Below, one piece after another: positions 54,527 to 63,031 of a stretch of DNA of 64,000 bases. Position 1 is the first letter of the stretch, and every line of letters starts with the position of its first letter. Below the pieces are notes generated by a model, which made no database searches, was not told where the DNA came from, and saw nothing but the letters and a program-made list of their open reading frames with translations. The DNA comes from Haloarcula sp. H-GB4 (lineage in GTDB: Archaea > Halobacteriota > Halobacteria > Halobacteriales > Haloarculaceae), in assembly GCF_030848575.1 (NCBI RefSeq), contig NZ_JAVDDX010000002.1, forward strand, positions 1,408,262-1,472,261, in the 5' to 3' direction. Position numbers and translations under genes: made by a program.

Positions 54527-55537
54527 ATGGAACTGACGCTCGACGGTGCTGTCGTGCGGGCCGGCTACGAGGCGCGCGAGCGGTTCTACGACTCGCGCGG
54601 CTACGGGAAGGTCCGTAGCGGCGACATCGACCTGGCACCGGTGGAGGCCGCACACCTCCTCTACCGCGGGGATATCGAAAGCATCGACGGCATGGACTTC
54701 CGGGCGTTCCTCGGGTCGGCGGCCGTCTCCGAGGTCGATTTCGCCGTCTACAAAGACCTCCGTGACCGCGGTTTCTACCTTACGCCGGCCCGCGAGGGGT
54801 GGGTCGATGACGCCACGGGCGCCGACTTCGTGGTTTACCCGCGCGGGAAGGGGCCGTGGGACAACGAGGTCGCCTACCGCGTCAGGATAGTTGGCGAGCG
54901 TGACACGGTTGTGGCCACTGATCTGGGCGACTGCGTGCTGGCGGTCGTCGACGAGGAGAGCGAAGTGACGTACCTCGATACCGACCGACGCGAGGTTTCC
55001 GGGACCAGCGACGCCGCCGTCCCAGCGACGGCGGGCGAACTCCTCGGAGAGCGGGTGGTGTGCTGGGAACCGCCGGCGGAACTCTACGACCAGGCGTTCT
55101 ACGGGCAGCAACTTGGCGACGACGGCGCGGTCCAGCTCTCGCTCGTGGAAGCCGCGTATCTCGCACAGGAGGATTTGCTTACGGTCGATGGCGGGGCTGA
55201 TGCTGTCGTTGAGCGGGGCCGCGAGGTCGAGGGCGACCGTTTCGACCGCCGTCTGACCGTCTATGCGGCGCTGCGAGCGAGCGGTGTCGCGCCGAAGACC
55301 GGCTTCAAATTCGGCGCGGACTTCCGGACCTATGCCGCCGTCGAAAGTGCCGAAAACCTCGGCCACTCGGAGCTACTGGTGCGGGTGCTGCCGGCCAACC
55401 ACCGTTTCGAGCCACGGGACCTCGCACTGGACGTGCGGCTCGCCCACGGCGTCCGGAAAACGATGGTGTTCGCGCTCACGACGGACGGCGGTGACGGCGA
55501 TATCGAGTGGATCGCCGTCGAGCGACTGACGCCCTGA
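54527..55537 (+). CDS. endA: tRNA-splicing endonuclease EndA
   Basis: 336 residues, about twice the catalytic unit: an N-terminal pseudo-subunit (about 1-165, LTLDGAVVRAGYEARERFYDS-type) and a catalytic C-terminal repeat, the alpha2 arrangement of many euryarchaea. Catalytic candidates are Tyr in FRTY, His in GHSELLV and Lys in GVRKTMVF. It cuts introns at bulge-helix-bulge motifs in pre-tRNA and trims rRNA precursors, including the 16S stem. The ATG at 54527 (MELTLDGAV) fits the family start. trpS follows after 131 bp. Confidence 0.93.
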   Translation: MELTLDGAVVRAGYEARERFYDSRGYGKVRSGDIDLAPVEAAHLLYRGDIESIDGMDFRAFLGSAAVSEVDFAVYKDLRDRGFYLTPAREGWVDDATGADFVVYPRGKGPWDNEVAYRVRIVGERDTVVATDLGDCVLAVVDEESEVTYLDTDRREVSGTSDAAVPATAGELLGERVVCWEPPAELYDQAFYGQQLGDDGAVQLSLVEAAYLAQEDLLTVDGGADAVVERGREVEGDRFDRRLTVYAALRASGVAPKTGFKFGADFRTYAAVESAENLGHSELLVRVLPANHRFEPRDLALDVRLAHGVRKTMVFALTTDGGDGDIEWIAVERLTP

Positions 55538-55581
55538 GTTGGCTGCGTGTCGGGGTCGGCCGGTTGGTGTCTGTTCGCCGG

Positions 55582-55624
55582 TCCGGTCGGCGCATCGAAA
55601 CGAACCCTTTTTGCGCCGACCGGA
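55582..55624. promoter_or_regulatory. 13-bp inverted repeat flanking the likely trpS promoter
   Basis: TCCGGTCGGCGCA (55582-55594) and TGCGCCGACCGGA (55612-55624) are perfectly complementary arms with a 17-bp centre. The centre contains CGAAAC followed by CCCTTTT, which resembles a BRE/TATA pair; a start about 27 bp on would leave a leader of about 30 nt before trpS. As DNA it could be an operator, as RNA a strong hairpin. It also fits as an endA 3'-end hairpin, though no T-run follows it. Confidence 0.6.
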
Positions 55625-55668
55625 ACCAAAGCACCTGTAACGTGGCTCACCGCGAGCCGACCACATCC

Positions 55669-57318
55669 ATGACAACGGACGACTCCCACCACGACGACGT
55701 ATCGCCCGACGAGGACCGCCGCCAGTCGGGCGGAGCGTGGCGGGAGCCTGACGCAAGCTCCGGCGACGAACCAGTGCTACCGGACGGCGGCACTGAGGCT
55801 GAAGGGGCCGACGAGGCGACGCTCGACCCGTGGGGCTCCTCGACTATCGCCGACTATCGCAAGCTGTTCGAGCAGTTCGGTATCGAGGAGTTCGACGAGG
55901 TGCTCCCGGAAGTCCCCAACCCTCACTACCTGATGCGGCGGGGTGTCATCTTCGGCCACCGGGACTATCGACCGGTCGCCGAGGCGATGCGCAACGATGA
56001 CCCCTTCGCCGCGCTGTCGGGGTTCATGCCGACCGGCGACCCCCACATCGGCCACAAGCTCGTCTTCGACGAGATCATCTGGCATCAACAGCAGGGCGGG
56101 GACGCCTACGCACTCATCGCGGACCTCGAAGCCCACAGCGCCCGTGGGCTGTCGTGGGACGAAATTGACGAGCACGCGACAAACTACCTGTTGTCGCTGC
56201 TCGCGCTCGGGTTTGACCCCGACGATGGGACGCTGTACCGCCAGTCCGACAACCGCGAGGTGCAGGACCTCGCGTTCGAACTCGGGGCCGAAGCGAACTT
56301 CTCGGAACTGCAGGCCATCTACGACTTCGACGGTGAGACCGACGTCTCCCATATGCAGTCGGTCGTCACGCAGATGGCCGACATCCTCTACCCGCAACTG
56401 GACGAGCCCAAGCCGACGGTCATCCCCGTTGGCCCGGATCAGGACCCGCACATGCGGCTGGCACGGGACCTCGCCGCCCGGATGCGGTACTTCGGTGTGA
56501 CGGAAGCCTTCGCCAGTTTCGAAGCCGACGGGGTTGAGCGGACACTGCTCCGCCAGGCCTACGACGCCCGCGAGGAGTACGCCGAGGACGCCGACCGACC
56601 GCGGTGTGGCGAGGCCGCCGACTGGCTGCGCGACCACCAGCCAGCGCCCGCCGACGCCCGCGAGTCCGTCGTCGCGAAACTCGACGAGGCCGGAAAGGAG
56701 CCGCTCCGACCGCGCATCCGGTTCCTCGACCGCAACGCCACCGACGTAGCCTTCGAGGCCCTTATCGAGGCCATCGACGGCGAGAAGCGGGTATACGACG
56801 AACACATCGATACGTTCGATCTGGACCACGCCGAGGCCGAGGAACTGGCCCGACAGGTCGAACTCGACAACGGTGGCTACGGCTTTCAGCCACCGTCGTC
56901 CATCTACCACCGGTTCATGACTGGCCTCACCGGCGGCAAAATGTCCTCGTCGATTCCAGCTTCGCACATCTCGCTGCTGGACGACCCGGAGGACGGCTAC
57001 GACAAAGTGAAATCGGCGACCACTGGCGGCCGCTCTACAGCCGAGGAACAGCGTGAGAAAGGCGGGAAAGCCGACGAGTGCCCGGTATACGAACTGTATG
57101 CCTACCTCCTCTCGGGTGACGACGACGAGTTCGCCAAAGAGGTGTACGACGAGTGCGTCGGCGGCGAACGCCTCTGTGGCGGTTGCAAAGAACAGGCCGC
57201 CGAACTGATGGAAGAGTTCCTCGAAGATCATCAAGAGAAACGTGCGGAGTGGGAGGACAGGCTCGACGAACTCGAGATCGACCTCGACTCTGACCGCGCG
57301 CCGACGAGCGCGGACTGA
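55669..57318 (+). CDS. trpS: Tryptophanyl-tRNA synthetase
   Basis: 549 residues, class I synthetase charging tRNA-Trp. HIGH-type motif DPHIGHKL (about 125-132) after FMPTG, and KMSSS in GGKMSSSIP (about 423-431). The first ~60 residues are an acidic, low-complexity extension typical of haloarchaeal proteins. An archaeal/eukaryal-type TrpRS. The ATG at 55669 (MTTDDSHH) is chosen; the longer frame runs back into endA. A tRNA-splicing enzyme directly upstream is apt because haloarchaeal pre-tRNA-Trp carries an intron. Confidence 0.93.
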   Translation: MTTDDSHHDDVSPDEDRRQSGGAWREPDASSGDEPVLPDGGTEAEGADEATLDPWGSSTIADYRKLFEQFGIEEFDEVLPEVPNPHYLMRRGVIFGHRDYRPVAEAMRNDDPFAALSGFMPTGDPHIGHKLVFDEIIWHQQQGGDAYALIADLEAHSARGLSWDEIDEHATNYLLSLLALGFDPDDGTLYRQSDNREVQDLAFELGAEANFSELQAIYDFDGETDVSHMQSVVTQMADILYPQLDEPKPTVIPVGPDQDPHMRLARDLAARMRYFGVTEAFASFEADGVERTLLRQAYDAREEYAEDADRPRCGEAADWLRDHQPAPADARESVVAKLDEAGKEPLRPRIRFLDRNATDVAFEALIEAIDGEKRVYDEHIDTFDLDHAEAEELARQVELDNGGYGFQPPSSIYHRFMTGLTGGKMSSSIPASHISLLDDPEDGYDKVKSATTGGRSTAEEQREKGGKADECPVYELYAYLLSGDDDEFAKEVYDECVGGERLCGGCKEQAAELMEEFLEDHQEKRAEWEDRLDELEIDLDSDRAPTSAD

Positions 57319-57369
57319 GAACCGGGCCGCCACCGCCCGTTTCGTGTCGAAACGAGTACACGCACAACG

Positions 57370-57376
57370 TTTATAT
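57370..57376 (+). promoter_or_regulatory. TATA box upstream of the putative Phe leader and pheST
   Basis: TTTATAT in GTTTATATCTAC, centred about 27 bp before the ATG at 57400, so transcription should begin at or next to that ATG, about 195 nt before pheS. Confidence 0.6.
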
Positions 57377-57399
57377 CTACCAGTCACAACCGCTCAGAC

Positions 57400-57480
57400 A
57401 TGGCACCCGAATCCCATTGCGCCGGCGTTGCTTGCCAGCTATCCGACCGTCCGGGGTTCGGCTTCTTTTTCGCTGCCTGA
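57400..57480 (+). CDS. Putative 26-residue phenylalanine leader peptide of pheST
   Basis: The frame begins MAPESHCAGV and ends RPGFGFFFAA-stop, with four Phe in five codons (TTC GGC TTC TTT TTC) close to the stop. The TATA box spacing predicts a leaderless mRNA that starts with this ATG. The gene downstream is phenylalanyl-tRNA synthetase, and bacterial pheST leaders are similarly Phe-rich. That it is translated, and that it regulates anything, is a hypothesis. Archaeal ribosome-mediated attenuation is not established. Chance occurrence remains possible. Confidence 0.45.
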   Translation: MAPESHCAGVACQLSDRPGFGFFFAA

Positions 57481-57594
57481 TCGCGTGTGGACTCTGACGG
57501 CGTCGAGAGGTGTGGTCGGATGAAACCGCGAGCAGGAAGTGAGAACCGTTAACTGAGCGACCCGCGGTTATCCCCACAAGACCGAGAGACCCGT
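57481..57594 (+). promoter_or_regulatory. Candidate attenuator-like leader region before pheS
   Basis: It contains a CTCTGAC-GGC-GTCG-AGAG hairpin (57492-57509). Two pairings compete for one strand: CGCGGTT (57563-57569) can pair with AACCGCG (57524-57530), or its CGGTT (57565-57569) can pair with AACCG (57544-57548). No obvious T-run follows, so any control could act on translation or processing rather than classic termination. A pheS-proximal promoter near GTTAAC at 57548 is an alternative use of this region. Confidence 0.35.
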
Positions 57595-59106
57595 ATGAAA
57601 CGACCACAGGCACAGGTGGCCGTCCTGCAGGCCGCCGACGCACAGGAAGACAGGCGTATCGACGACGTGGCTGCGGAGGCTGACCTCAAGCCGGAAGCGG
57701 CCACCAGAGCGGCGTTCGAACTCGAAGCCGACGGACTGCTTGCCGTCTCAGAAGAGACGCTGGAACACTACGAACTCACCGAGGAGGGCGACCGGTACGT
57801 CCGCGAGAGCCTGCCCGAACAGGACCTCTACGAGGCGGCTATCGACGCCGGCGCTGCCGACGGCCCGGTCCAGATGGGACAGGTCATTGGTGCGTCCGGC
57901 CTCGAAGGCGGCGCGGTCGATATCGCGCTCTCGAACTACGCCCGCAAGGCCTACGGCGAGATTGACAGCGGCGAGATCACGGCCAACTCCGACGCAGACC
58001 CGGGCTCCGACCCCGAGATGCTCGCGCTGGAGGCGGTCGCCGACGGGCGCGTCGAGGACGCCGATACGGACGCGCTCAACCAGCTGGAACGGCGTGGCCT
58101 CCTCGATGTGCGTGAGGAAACCGTCCGCTCGGTCCAGCTCACTGACGACGGCGTCACCGCGCTGATGGAGGGCGTCGAAGCCGCCGCGACGGTCGACCAG
58201 CTCACCCCCGAGCTGCTCACCAGCGGCGAGTGGGAGGACGTGGCCTTCACCGAGTACAACGTCGAGGCCGACGCCGAGGACGTGAGCCACGGCAAGGAAC
58301 ACATCCTCCGACAGACGGCAAACCGCGTGAAGGACACGCTCGTCGGCATGGGCTTCTCCGAGATGGAAGGCCCCCACGCAGACGCCCAATTCTGGATCAA
58401 CGACTGTCTGTTCATGCCACAGGACCACCCGGCCCGGACCCACTGGGACCAGTTCGCCCTGGAGGAGCCCGAAGAGATCGGTCACCTCCCACCGGACCTC
58501 GTCGAACGGGTCCGCTCGGCCCACAAGGAGGGTGTCGGCCCCGACGGCGAGGGGTACCACTCGCCGTGGACCGAGGATATCGCCCGCGGGATGGACCTGC
58601 GCGGCCACACCACCTCGCTGTCGATGCGCTATCTCTCGGGCCATCAGGTCGGCGAACTCGACCCGCCCGAGCGCTACTTCAGCGTCGAGAAGGTGTACCG
58701 CAACGACACGCTCGACCCGACGCACCTGCTTGAGTTCTTCCAGATCGAGGGCTGGGTGATGGCCGAGGACCTCTCCGTGCGGGACCTGATGGGGACGTTC
58801 ACGGAGTTCTACGAGCAGTTCGGCATCACCGACTTGGAGTTCAAGCCCCACTACAACCCCTACACGGAGCCGAGTTTCGAACTGTTCGGTACCCACCCCG
58901 AGACCGGCGAGGTCGTCGAGGTCGGCAACTCCGGGATTTTCCGCGATGAGGTGCTCACGCCGCTTGGCGTCGACTGCGACGTAATGGCGTGGGGTCTCTC
59001 GCTCGAACGACTACTCATGCTCATGTACGGCTTCGAAGATATCCGCGACGTGCACGGGACGCTGTGTGATCTTGAACTGCTGCGGGAGACGGAGGTGATC
59101 CGCTGA
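57595..59106 (+). CDS. pheS: Phenylalanyl-tRNA synthetase alpha subunit
   Basis: 503 residues, class II catalytic subunit of the alpha2-beta2 enzyme. The N-terminal ~200 residues are winged-helix DNA/tRNA-binding repeats (LEADGLLAVSEE; LERRGLLDVREE) as in archaeal/eukaryal enzymes. Catalytic motif 2 contains YRNDTLDPTHLLEFFQIEG and motif 3 GLSLERLLMLMYG. Its TGA overlaps the pheT ATG (TGATG), so equal subunit synthesis is favoured by coupling. Confidence 0.95.
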   Translation: MKRPQAQVAVLQAADAQEDRRIDDVAAEADLKPEAATRAAFELEADGLLAVSEETLEHYELTEEGDRYVRESLPEQDLYEAAIDAGAADGPVQMGQVIGASGLEGGAVDIALSNYARKAYGEIDSGEITANSDADPGSDPEMLALEAVADGRVEDADTDALNQLERRGLLDVREETVRSVQLTDDGVTALMEGVEAAATVDQLTPELLTSGEWEDVAFTEYNVEADAEDVSHGKEHILRQTANRVKDTLVGMGFSEMEGPHADAQFWINDCLFMPQDHPARTHWDQFALEEPEEIGHLPPDLVERVRSAHKEGVGPDGEGYHSPWTEDIARGMDLRGHTTSLSMRYLSGHQVGELDPPERYFSVEKVYRNDTLDPTHLLEFFQIEGWVMAEDLSVRDLMGTFTEFYEQFGITDLEFKPHYNPYTEPSFELFGTHPETGEVVEVGNSGIFRDEVLTPLGVDCDVMAWGLSLERLLMLMYGFEDIRDVHGTLCDLELLRETEVIR

Positions 59107-60860
59107 TGCCAGTCGTCGATGTCGACCCTGACGAACTGCGGTATCTGACCGGCCACGACGAGAAAGACGATGACGAACTCAAATCGGACCTGTTCAACCT
59201 TGGCCTTGAGTTCGAGGGCTGGACTGAGGACGACGAGTTCCAACTGGAGTTCGCGCCGGACCGGCTGGACCGCCTCTCAGTAGAGGGTGTCGCGCGGTCG
59301 CTTCGCTACCACTACGGCGACGACCGCGGGGTGGATATCCCCAACACGAACAGCGCCGACTGGAGCATTGAGGTCGAGGACCAGCCTGACGAGCGGCCCT
59401 ACGTCACCGGCGCTATCGTCCGCGGCCTGGATATGGACGAGGCTGCACTGGAATCGCTTATCCAGTTGCAGGAGAAGCTCCACGCGACGATGGGGCGCAA
59501 GCGGGCGAAAGGCGCGATTGGGGTTCACGACCTCACAATGCTGAAAGGTGACTCGGTCGCGGACGAGACGGGCAAGTCCATCACCTACACCAGCGCGGAC
59601 CCCGACGAGGCCACGTTCGTTCCGCTGGACGCCGACGCGGAGATGACTCCAAGCGAGGTCATGGCGTCCCACGAGACCGGCCAGACCTACGGTGACCTTG
59701 TGGCCGACTTCGACCGCGTGCCGGCCATCTACGACGCTATCGGGCTGTTCTCGTTCCCGCCGGTTATCAACGGCCGCCGGACCGAGGTCAGCGTCGACTC
59801 CCGGGATCTGTTCATCGAGATGACCGGGACCGACCAGTGGACCATCGACCATATGTGCAACATCGTCTGCTACGCGCTCGCAGCCCGCGGCGGGCAGGTC
59901 GAGAAGGTTGATGTGTCCTACGCCGATGACGCGCCCGGCGAGTACGCTGGCAAGACGCTGGAACGACCGGACTTCTCGGTCCGAACGAAGACAGTCACAC
60001 ACGACCGCATCGAGTCCATCCTCGGCGTTTCACTGGACAACCGCGAGGTCATCGACTACGCCGAGCGGGCCGGCCTCGATGCCACCGAGACGGAATCTGA
60101 CGACGGTGTGGCATACGAGGTTGAGGTTCCGCCCTACCGCGTCGACGTCATTCACCCACTGGATATCATCGACGACATCGGTCGGGCGCTTGGGTTCAAC
60201 AGCCTCGAACCGACGTATCCCGACGTGTCGACGGTCGGCGGTCGGCATGAACGCTCCCGGCTTGAGGACGCTGCCCGCGACGCGCTTGTCGGCCTGGGCT
60301 TCGAGGACCTGCTGAACTTCCACATGATAAACGAGGTCGAGAACTTTGAGCGGATGAATCTCTCGACGCCGGAGGCCGAAGACGGAAACGACGCTGACAC
60401 TGTCGGCCTGGCTGACCCGGTCACCATTCAGGAGCCCTACAGCGAGGACTACACCATCCTCCGGACGTGGGCACTCCCGTCCATCATGATGGTACTGGAG
60501 AACAACACTCACCGGAGCTACCCGCAGGACCTCGCGGAAATCGGGCTGGCCGCCGGTCTTGACGATTCGGAGAACACTGGCGTTGCTGAGCATCGCACTG
60601 TCGCCGCAGCGCTCGCGCGCACGGACGCCTCATACGAGGATGCGAAGGCCCGCCTGCAAGCGCTCGCCGACGCCTTCGACAAAGACCTCTCGACGCCTCC
60701 GACCACACATCCAGCGTTCATCGGCGGCCGCGCCGCAGAAGTCGTCCTCGACGGTGAGTCGGTCGGTGTCATCGGCGAAATTCACCCGAAGGTACTCGTC
60801 GAGCACGATCTGGAACTGCCAGTCGCAGCGTTCGAGTTCCGTCTGGATGCACTGGAATAG
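59106..60860 (+). CDS. pheT: Phenylalanyl-tRNA synthetase beta subunit
   Basis: 584 residues, the shorter archaeal/eukaryal-type beta subunit without the bacterial EMAP-like and anticodon-binding extensions. B1 region at the N-terminus (FAPDRLDRLSVEGVARSL), B3/B4 editing domain centred near residues 80-250, B5 domain (about 270-350, GVSLDNREVIDYAERAGLD), and a class II-like degenerate catalytic domain toward the C-terminus. One-base overlap with pheS. Confidence 0.95.
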   Translation: MPVVDVDPDELRYLTGHDEKDDDELKSDLFNLGLEFEGWTEDDEFQLEFAPDRLDRLSVEGVARSLRYHYGDDRGVDIPNTNSADWSIEVEDQPDERPYVTGAIVRGLDMDEAALESLIQLQEKLHATMGRKRAKGAIGVHDLTMLKGDSVADETGKSITYTSADPDEATFVPLDADAEMTPSEVMASHETGQTYGDLVADFDRVPAIYDAIGLFSFPPVINGRRTEVSVDSRDLFIEMTGTDQWTIDHMCNIVCYALAARGGQVEKVDVSYADDAPGEYAGKTLERPDFSVRTKTVTHDRIESILGVSLDNREVIDYAERAGLDATETESDDGVAYEVEVPPYRVDVIHPLDIIDDIGRALGFNSLEPTYPDVSTVGGRHERSRLEDAARDALVGLGFEDLLNFHMINEVENFERMNLSTPEAEDGNDADTVGLADPVTIQEPYSEDYTILRTWALPSIMMVLENNTHRSYPQDLAEIGLAAGLDDSENTGVAEHRTVAAALARTDASYEDAKARLQALADAFDKDLSTPPTTHPAFIGGRAAEVVLDGESVGVIGEIHPKVLVEHDLELPVAAFEFRLDALE

Positions 60861-60914
60861 GTACGGCCGCGAATCGTAGCGAGCGCTCGGTTCGCTTTGC
60901 GTTGCCCCTCTGCT

Positions 60915-61391
60915 CTACCTGTCGCTTGGATACACGTACTCCACGTCGCTTGGTCTCCCCTCTTCTTCGTCGGTCTCGATGACGATAGTTGAGGAGAGTT
61001 TGTTGAACAGCCGTACCCCGTCTTCTTCGTAGGCCAGCCAGCCAACGAGAATATCTATTGGAAGCAGGAACGCCTTCCCAAAGCTCTCGATGGCTGCCGT
61101 ACCGTAGTCGATGTCGTCGCCGCGTTCGTCCGTGACAGCGATGTTCAGCACCATCTTCCCGACCGACTGGCCCTGTCGGCCTTCGAGGGCCGTCCAGTAC
61201 ACGAACAGGCCGAGTCCGTTCAGGCCGGTGACTGGGGTTGTAACCGACAGACTGCCGGTCAGGAGCGAGAACACACCAGCCGCCTCGCCAAGTGCGGAGA
61301 GGACGACACCGACGAGCAGGATGTCGAGGAGCCACGCTAGAAAGCGGTCATCCCAGGATGCGATATGCAGTGTGCGGCGGGTGTCGGCCAT
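60915..61391 (-). CDS. RDD-family membrane protein
   Basis: 158 residues. The RDD signature appears as ASWDDRFLAWLLDILLVG (about 11-28; here Asp-Asp-Arg with a following Asp), then a second helix and GQSVGKMVLNIAVTDERG, the conserved G-K-xxx motif of the family. Four hydrophobic segments are expected. RDD proteins are linked to ion or small-solute transport, mostly uncharacterised. It follows pyrD on the same strand after 39 bp. Confidence 0.85.
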   Translation of the reverse strand: MADTRRTLHIASWDDRFLAWLLDILLVGVVLSALGEAAGVFSLLTGSLSVTTPVTGLNGLGLFVYWTALEGRQGQSVGKMVLNIAVTDERGDDIDYGTAAIESFGKAFLLPIDILVGWLAYEEDGVRLFNKLSSTIVIETDEEEGRPSDVEYVYPSDR

Positions 61392-61430
61392 GTCGCCGGT
61401 TCGCTGCAACTGTACTTCAAGATTCGCTAG

Positions 61431-62483
61431 CTACAGGTCCGCACCAACGGCGTCCTCGACTGAGTCGAAGCCGTCCTCCGTGAGCAAGTCAAGCAGTCCC
61501 GAATTGATCTCGTGGGCGATGGACGGACCGCGGTAGACTAGGCCGGTGTACAGCTGGACGAGCGAGGCCCCGGCGCGGATCTTCCGGTATGCGCCCTCCG
61601 CTGTCGAGACGCCGCCGACGCCGACAACGGGCACGTCGACGCGTTCGGCGACGAACCGCACCATCTCGGTCGCCTCGTTCTCGATTGGTTTCCCTGAGAG
61701 GCCGCCTGTCTCGACCGCGTTCGGCGAGCGCAGGCTGGCGGGCCGTTCCGTCGTGGTATTCGTTGCAACGACGCCATCTAGGTCCAGCTCGGTCACTATA
61801 TCCAGCGCGTCCTCGACTGCCGGTTCGGGGAGGTCCGGCGAGAGCTTCACGAGCAGTGGGGCCGCGCCTGCGTCCTGTAGCTCGCCTAGGATGGCTTCCA
61901 TTGCGTCACGGTTCTGGAGTTCCTCGAACCCCTCGGAGTTGGGGCAGGAAACGTTGATGACGAAGAAGTCACCGCCTTCCGCGACGTGTTCGTACGTGGT
62001 CCGGTAGTCGTCTGGGGCCTCGTCCGTTCCGACGTGTTCCGTCTTGGCGATGTTGACACCCACTGGGAACGGGGCGTCGATGTTCTTCAGCCGCTCGCCG
62101 ATGACGATGGCCCCGTCGTTGTTCAGTCCCATCCGGTTGATGATTGCCTCGTCTTCTCTCAGTCGGAACATCCGCGGGCGAGCGTTCCCCGCCTGTGGCT
62201 TGGCCGTGACGCCGCCGACCTCGGCGAAGCCGAAGCCGAGCGACGCCAAGGTTTCGGGGATGGTCGCGTTCTTGTCGAATCCGGCGGCGATCCCAACGGG
62301 GTTGTCGAAAGTGTGGCCAAACGCCTCGACTGCGAGTCGGTCGTCAGCGACGGTGTAGCGGTCGGCCATCATGTCGGCGACGCGCGTGCCGTCGACTGCT
62401 TCTAGCAGTCGGTGGACGCTCTGGTTGGCGGTTTCTGCTGGCAGCGAGAACAAGAGTGGTTTCGCGATATCGTAGGGTCTCAT
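61431..62483 (-). CDS. pyrD: Dihydroorotate dehydrogenase (quinone), class 2
   Basis: 350 residues, FMN enzyme oxidising dihydroorotate in pyrimidine synthesis. An N-terminal membrane-associating helical region (MRPYDIAKPLLFSLPAE...) marks class 2. NPVGIAAGFDKNA and FAEVGGVTAKPQAGN build the FMN/substrate site, NVSCPNSEGF carries the catalytic Ser of the class-2 loop, and GVGGVSTAEGAYRKIRAGA binds phosphate. A classical, complete enzyme. Confidence 0.95.
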   Translation of the reverse strand: MRPYDIAKPLLFSLPAETANQSVHRLLEAVDGTRVADMMADRYTVADDRLAVEAFGHTFDNPVGIAAGFDKNATIPETLASLGFGFAEVGGVTAKPQAGNARPRMFRLREDEAIINRMGLNNDGAIVIGERLKNIDAPFPVGVNIAKTEHVGTDEAPDDYRTTYEHVAEGGDFFVINVSCPNSEGFEELQNRDAMEAILGELQDAGAAPLLVKLSPDLPEPAVEDALDIVTELDLDGVVATNTTTERPASLRSPNAVETGGLSGKPIENEATEMVRFVAERVDVPVVGVGGVSTAEGAYRKIRAGASLVQLYTGLVYRGPSIAHEINSGLLDLLTEDGFDSVEDAVGADL

Positions 62484-62585
62484 TGTGTGGGTGGTCCGGT
62501 TGCTTCAAAGAACGGTGGTGACCGACCGAGATCGGGTGTCGGCCCCAACAGCCCCCAGTGGTACTGTGTCACCGTCGATGGTGCC

Positions 62586-62783
62586 TCAAAAGTCGTGTTC
62601 GACCTCTTCCGGGTCTGCTTTCTGGATAATAATCTTGTTATCACGGACGCGAACGAACACCTCATCGCCGATCTCCATCCCGGCGACGGCTAGCTCGTCT
62701 TCGTGAATGTTGATATGTACGTTGTGGTACTCGCCGTCCTCATCTTTGGCGCCACTCGGGCTAAGCTTCTTCTTTCGCACCAT
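62586..62783 (-). CDS. AbrB/SpoVT-like small protein
   Basis: 65 residues: a basic start (MVRKKKLSPSGAKDED), then a beta-rich core with NVHINIHEDELAVAGMEIGDEVFVRVRDNKIIIQKA that matches the swapped-hairpin AbrB/SpoVT pattern (DxVxVxVxDNxIxIxKA). A DNA-binding homodimer is expected. On its minus-strand upstream side a CTTAAGTGTA element (about 62817-62826) repeats the core of the rRNA promoters at the right end, suggesting strong expression. Confidence 0.75.
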   Translation of the reverse strand: MVRKKKLSPSGAKDEDGEYHNVHINIHEDELAVAGMEIGDEVFVRVRDNKIIIQKADPEEVEHDF

Positions 62784-62980
62784 CGCGCTATCCTACTCCG
62801 CACTTCACCGCAGGATACACTTAAGTCTACCGTGCCGTCGGTCGCTGGGTGGCGGTTTTGTGGACGCGCGTGACGATCTTAGTCCGAATATTTGGCTTGA
62901 ACTGGCTGGTCTGGGGGGTCGAAGCGGCACCCGATGGCATCAGTGTATAAAAGCACCCCCTGACGGAGGGCGGATTGGGG

Positions 62981-62990
62981 GGTATATTTA
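62981..62990 (+). promoter_or_regulatory. TATA box of the MC1 gene
   Basis: GGTATATTTA, centred about 46 bp before ATG 63032, implying a leader of about 20 nt. A second TATAAAA element at 62945-62951 reads as TTTTATA on the other strand and may serve the divergent AbrB-like gene. Confidence 0.45.
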
Positions 62991-63031
62991 TGTTCTGCCA
63001 TGTGCTGAATTGGCATGGAGCGGTGAAATCC

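Noticed and set aside
55538..55668. Possible Trp-rich leader peptide before trpS
   Set aside because: Trp codons occur, but no start codon and stop define a short frame there; the inverted repeat is the only notable feature.
55777..57387. Minus-strand 536-codon open frame
   Set aside because: Antisense to trpS, which has clear HIGH and KMSSS motifs.
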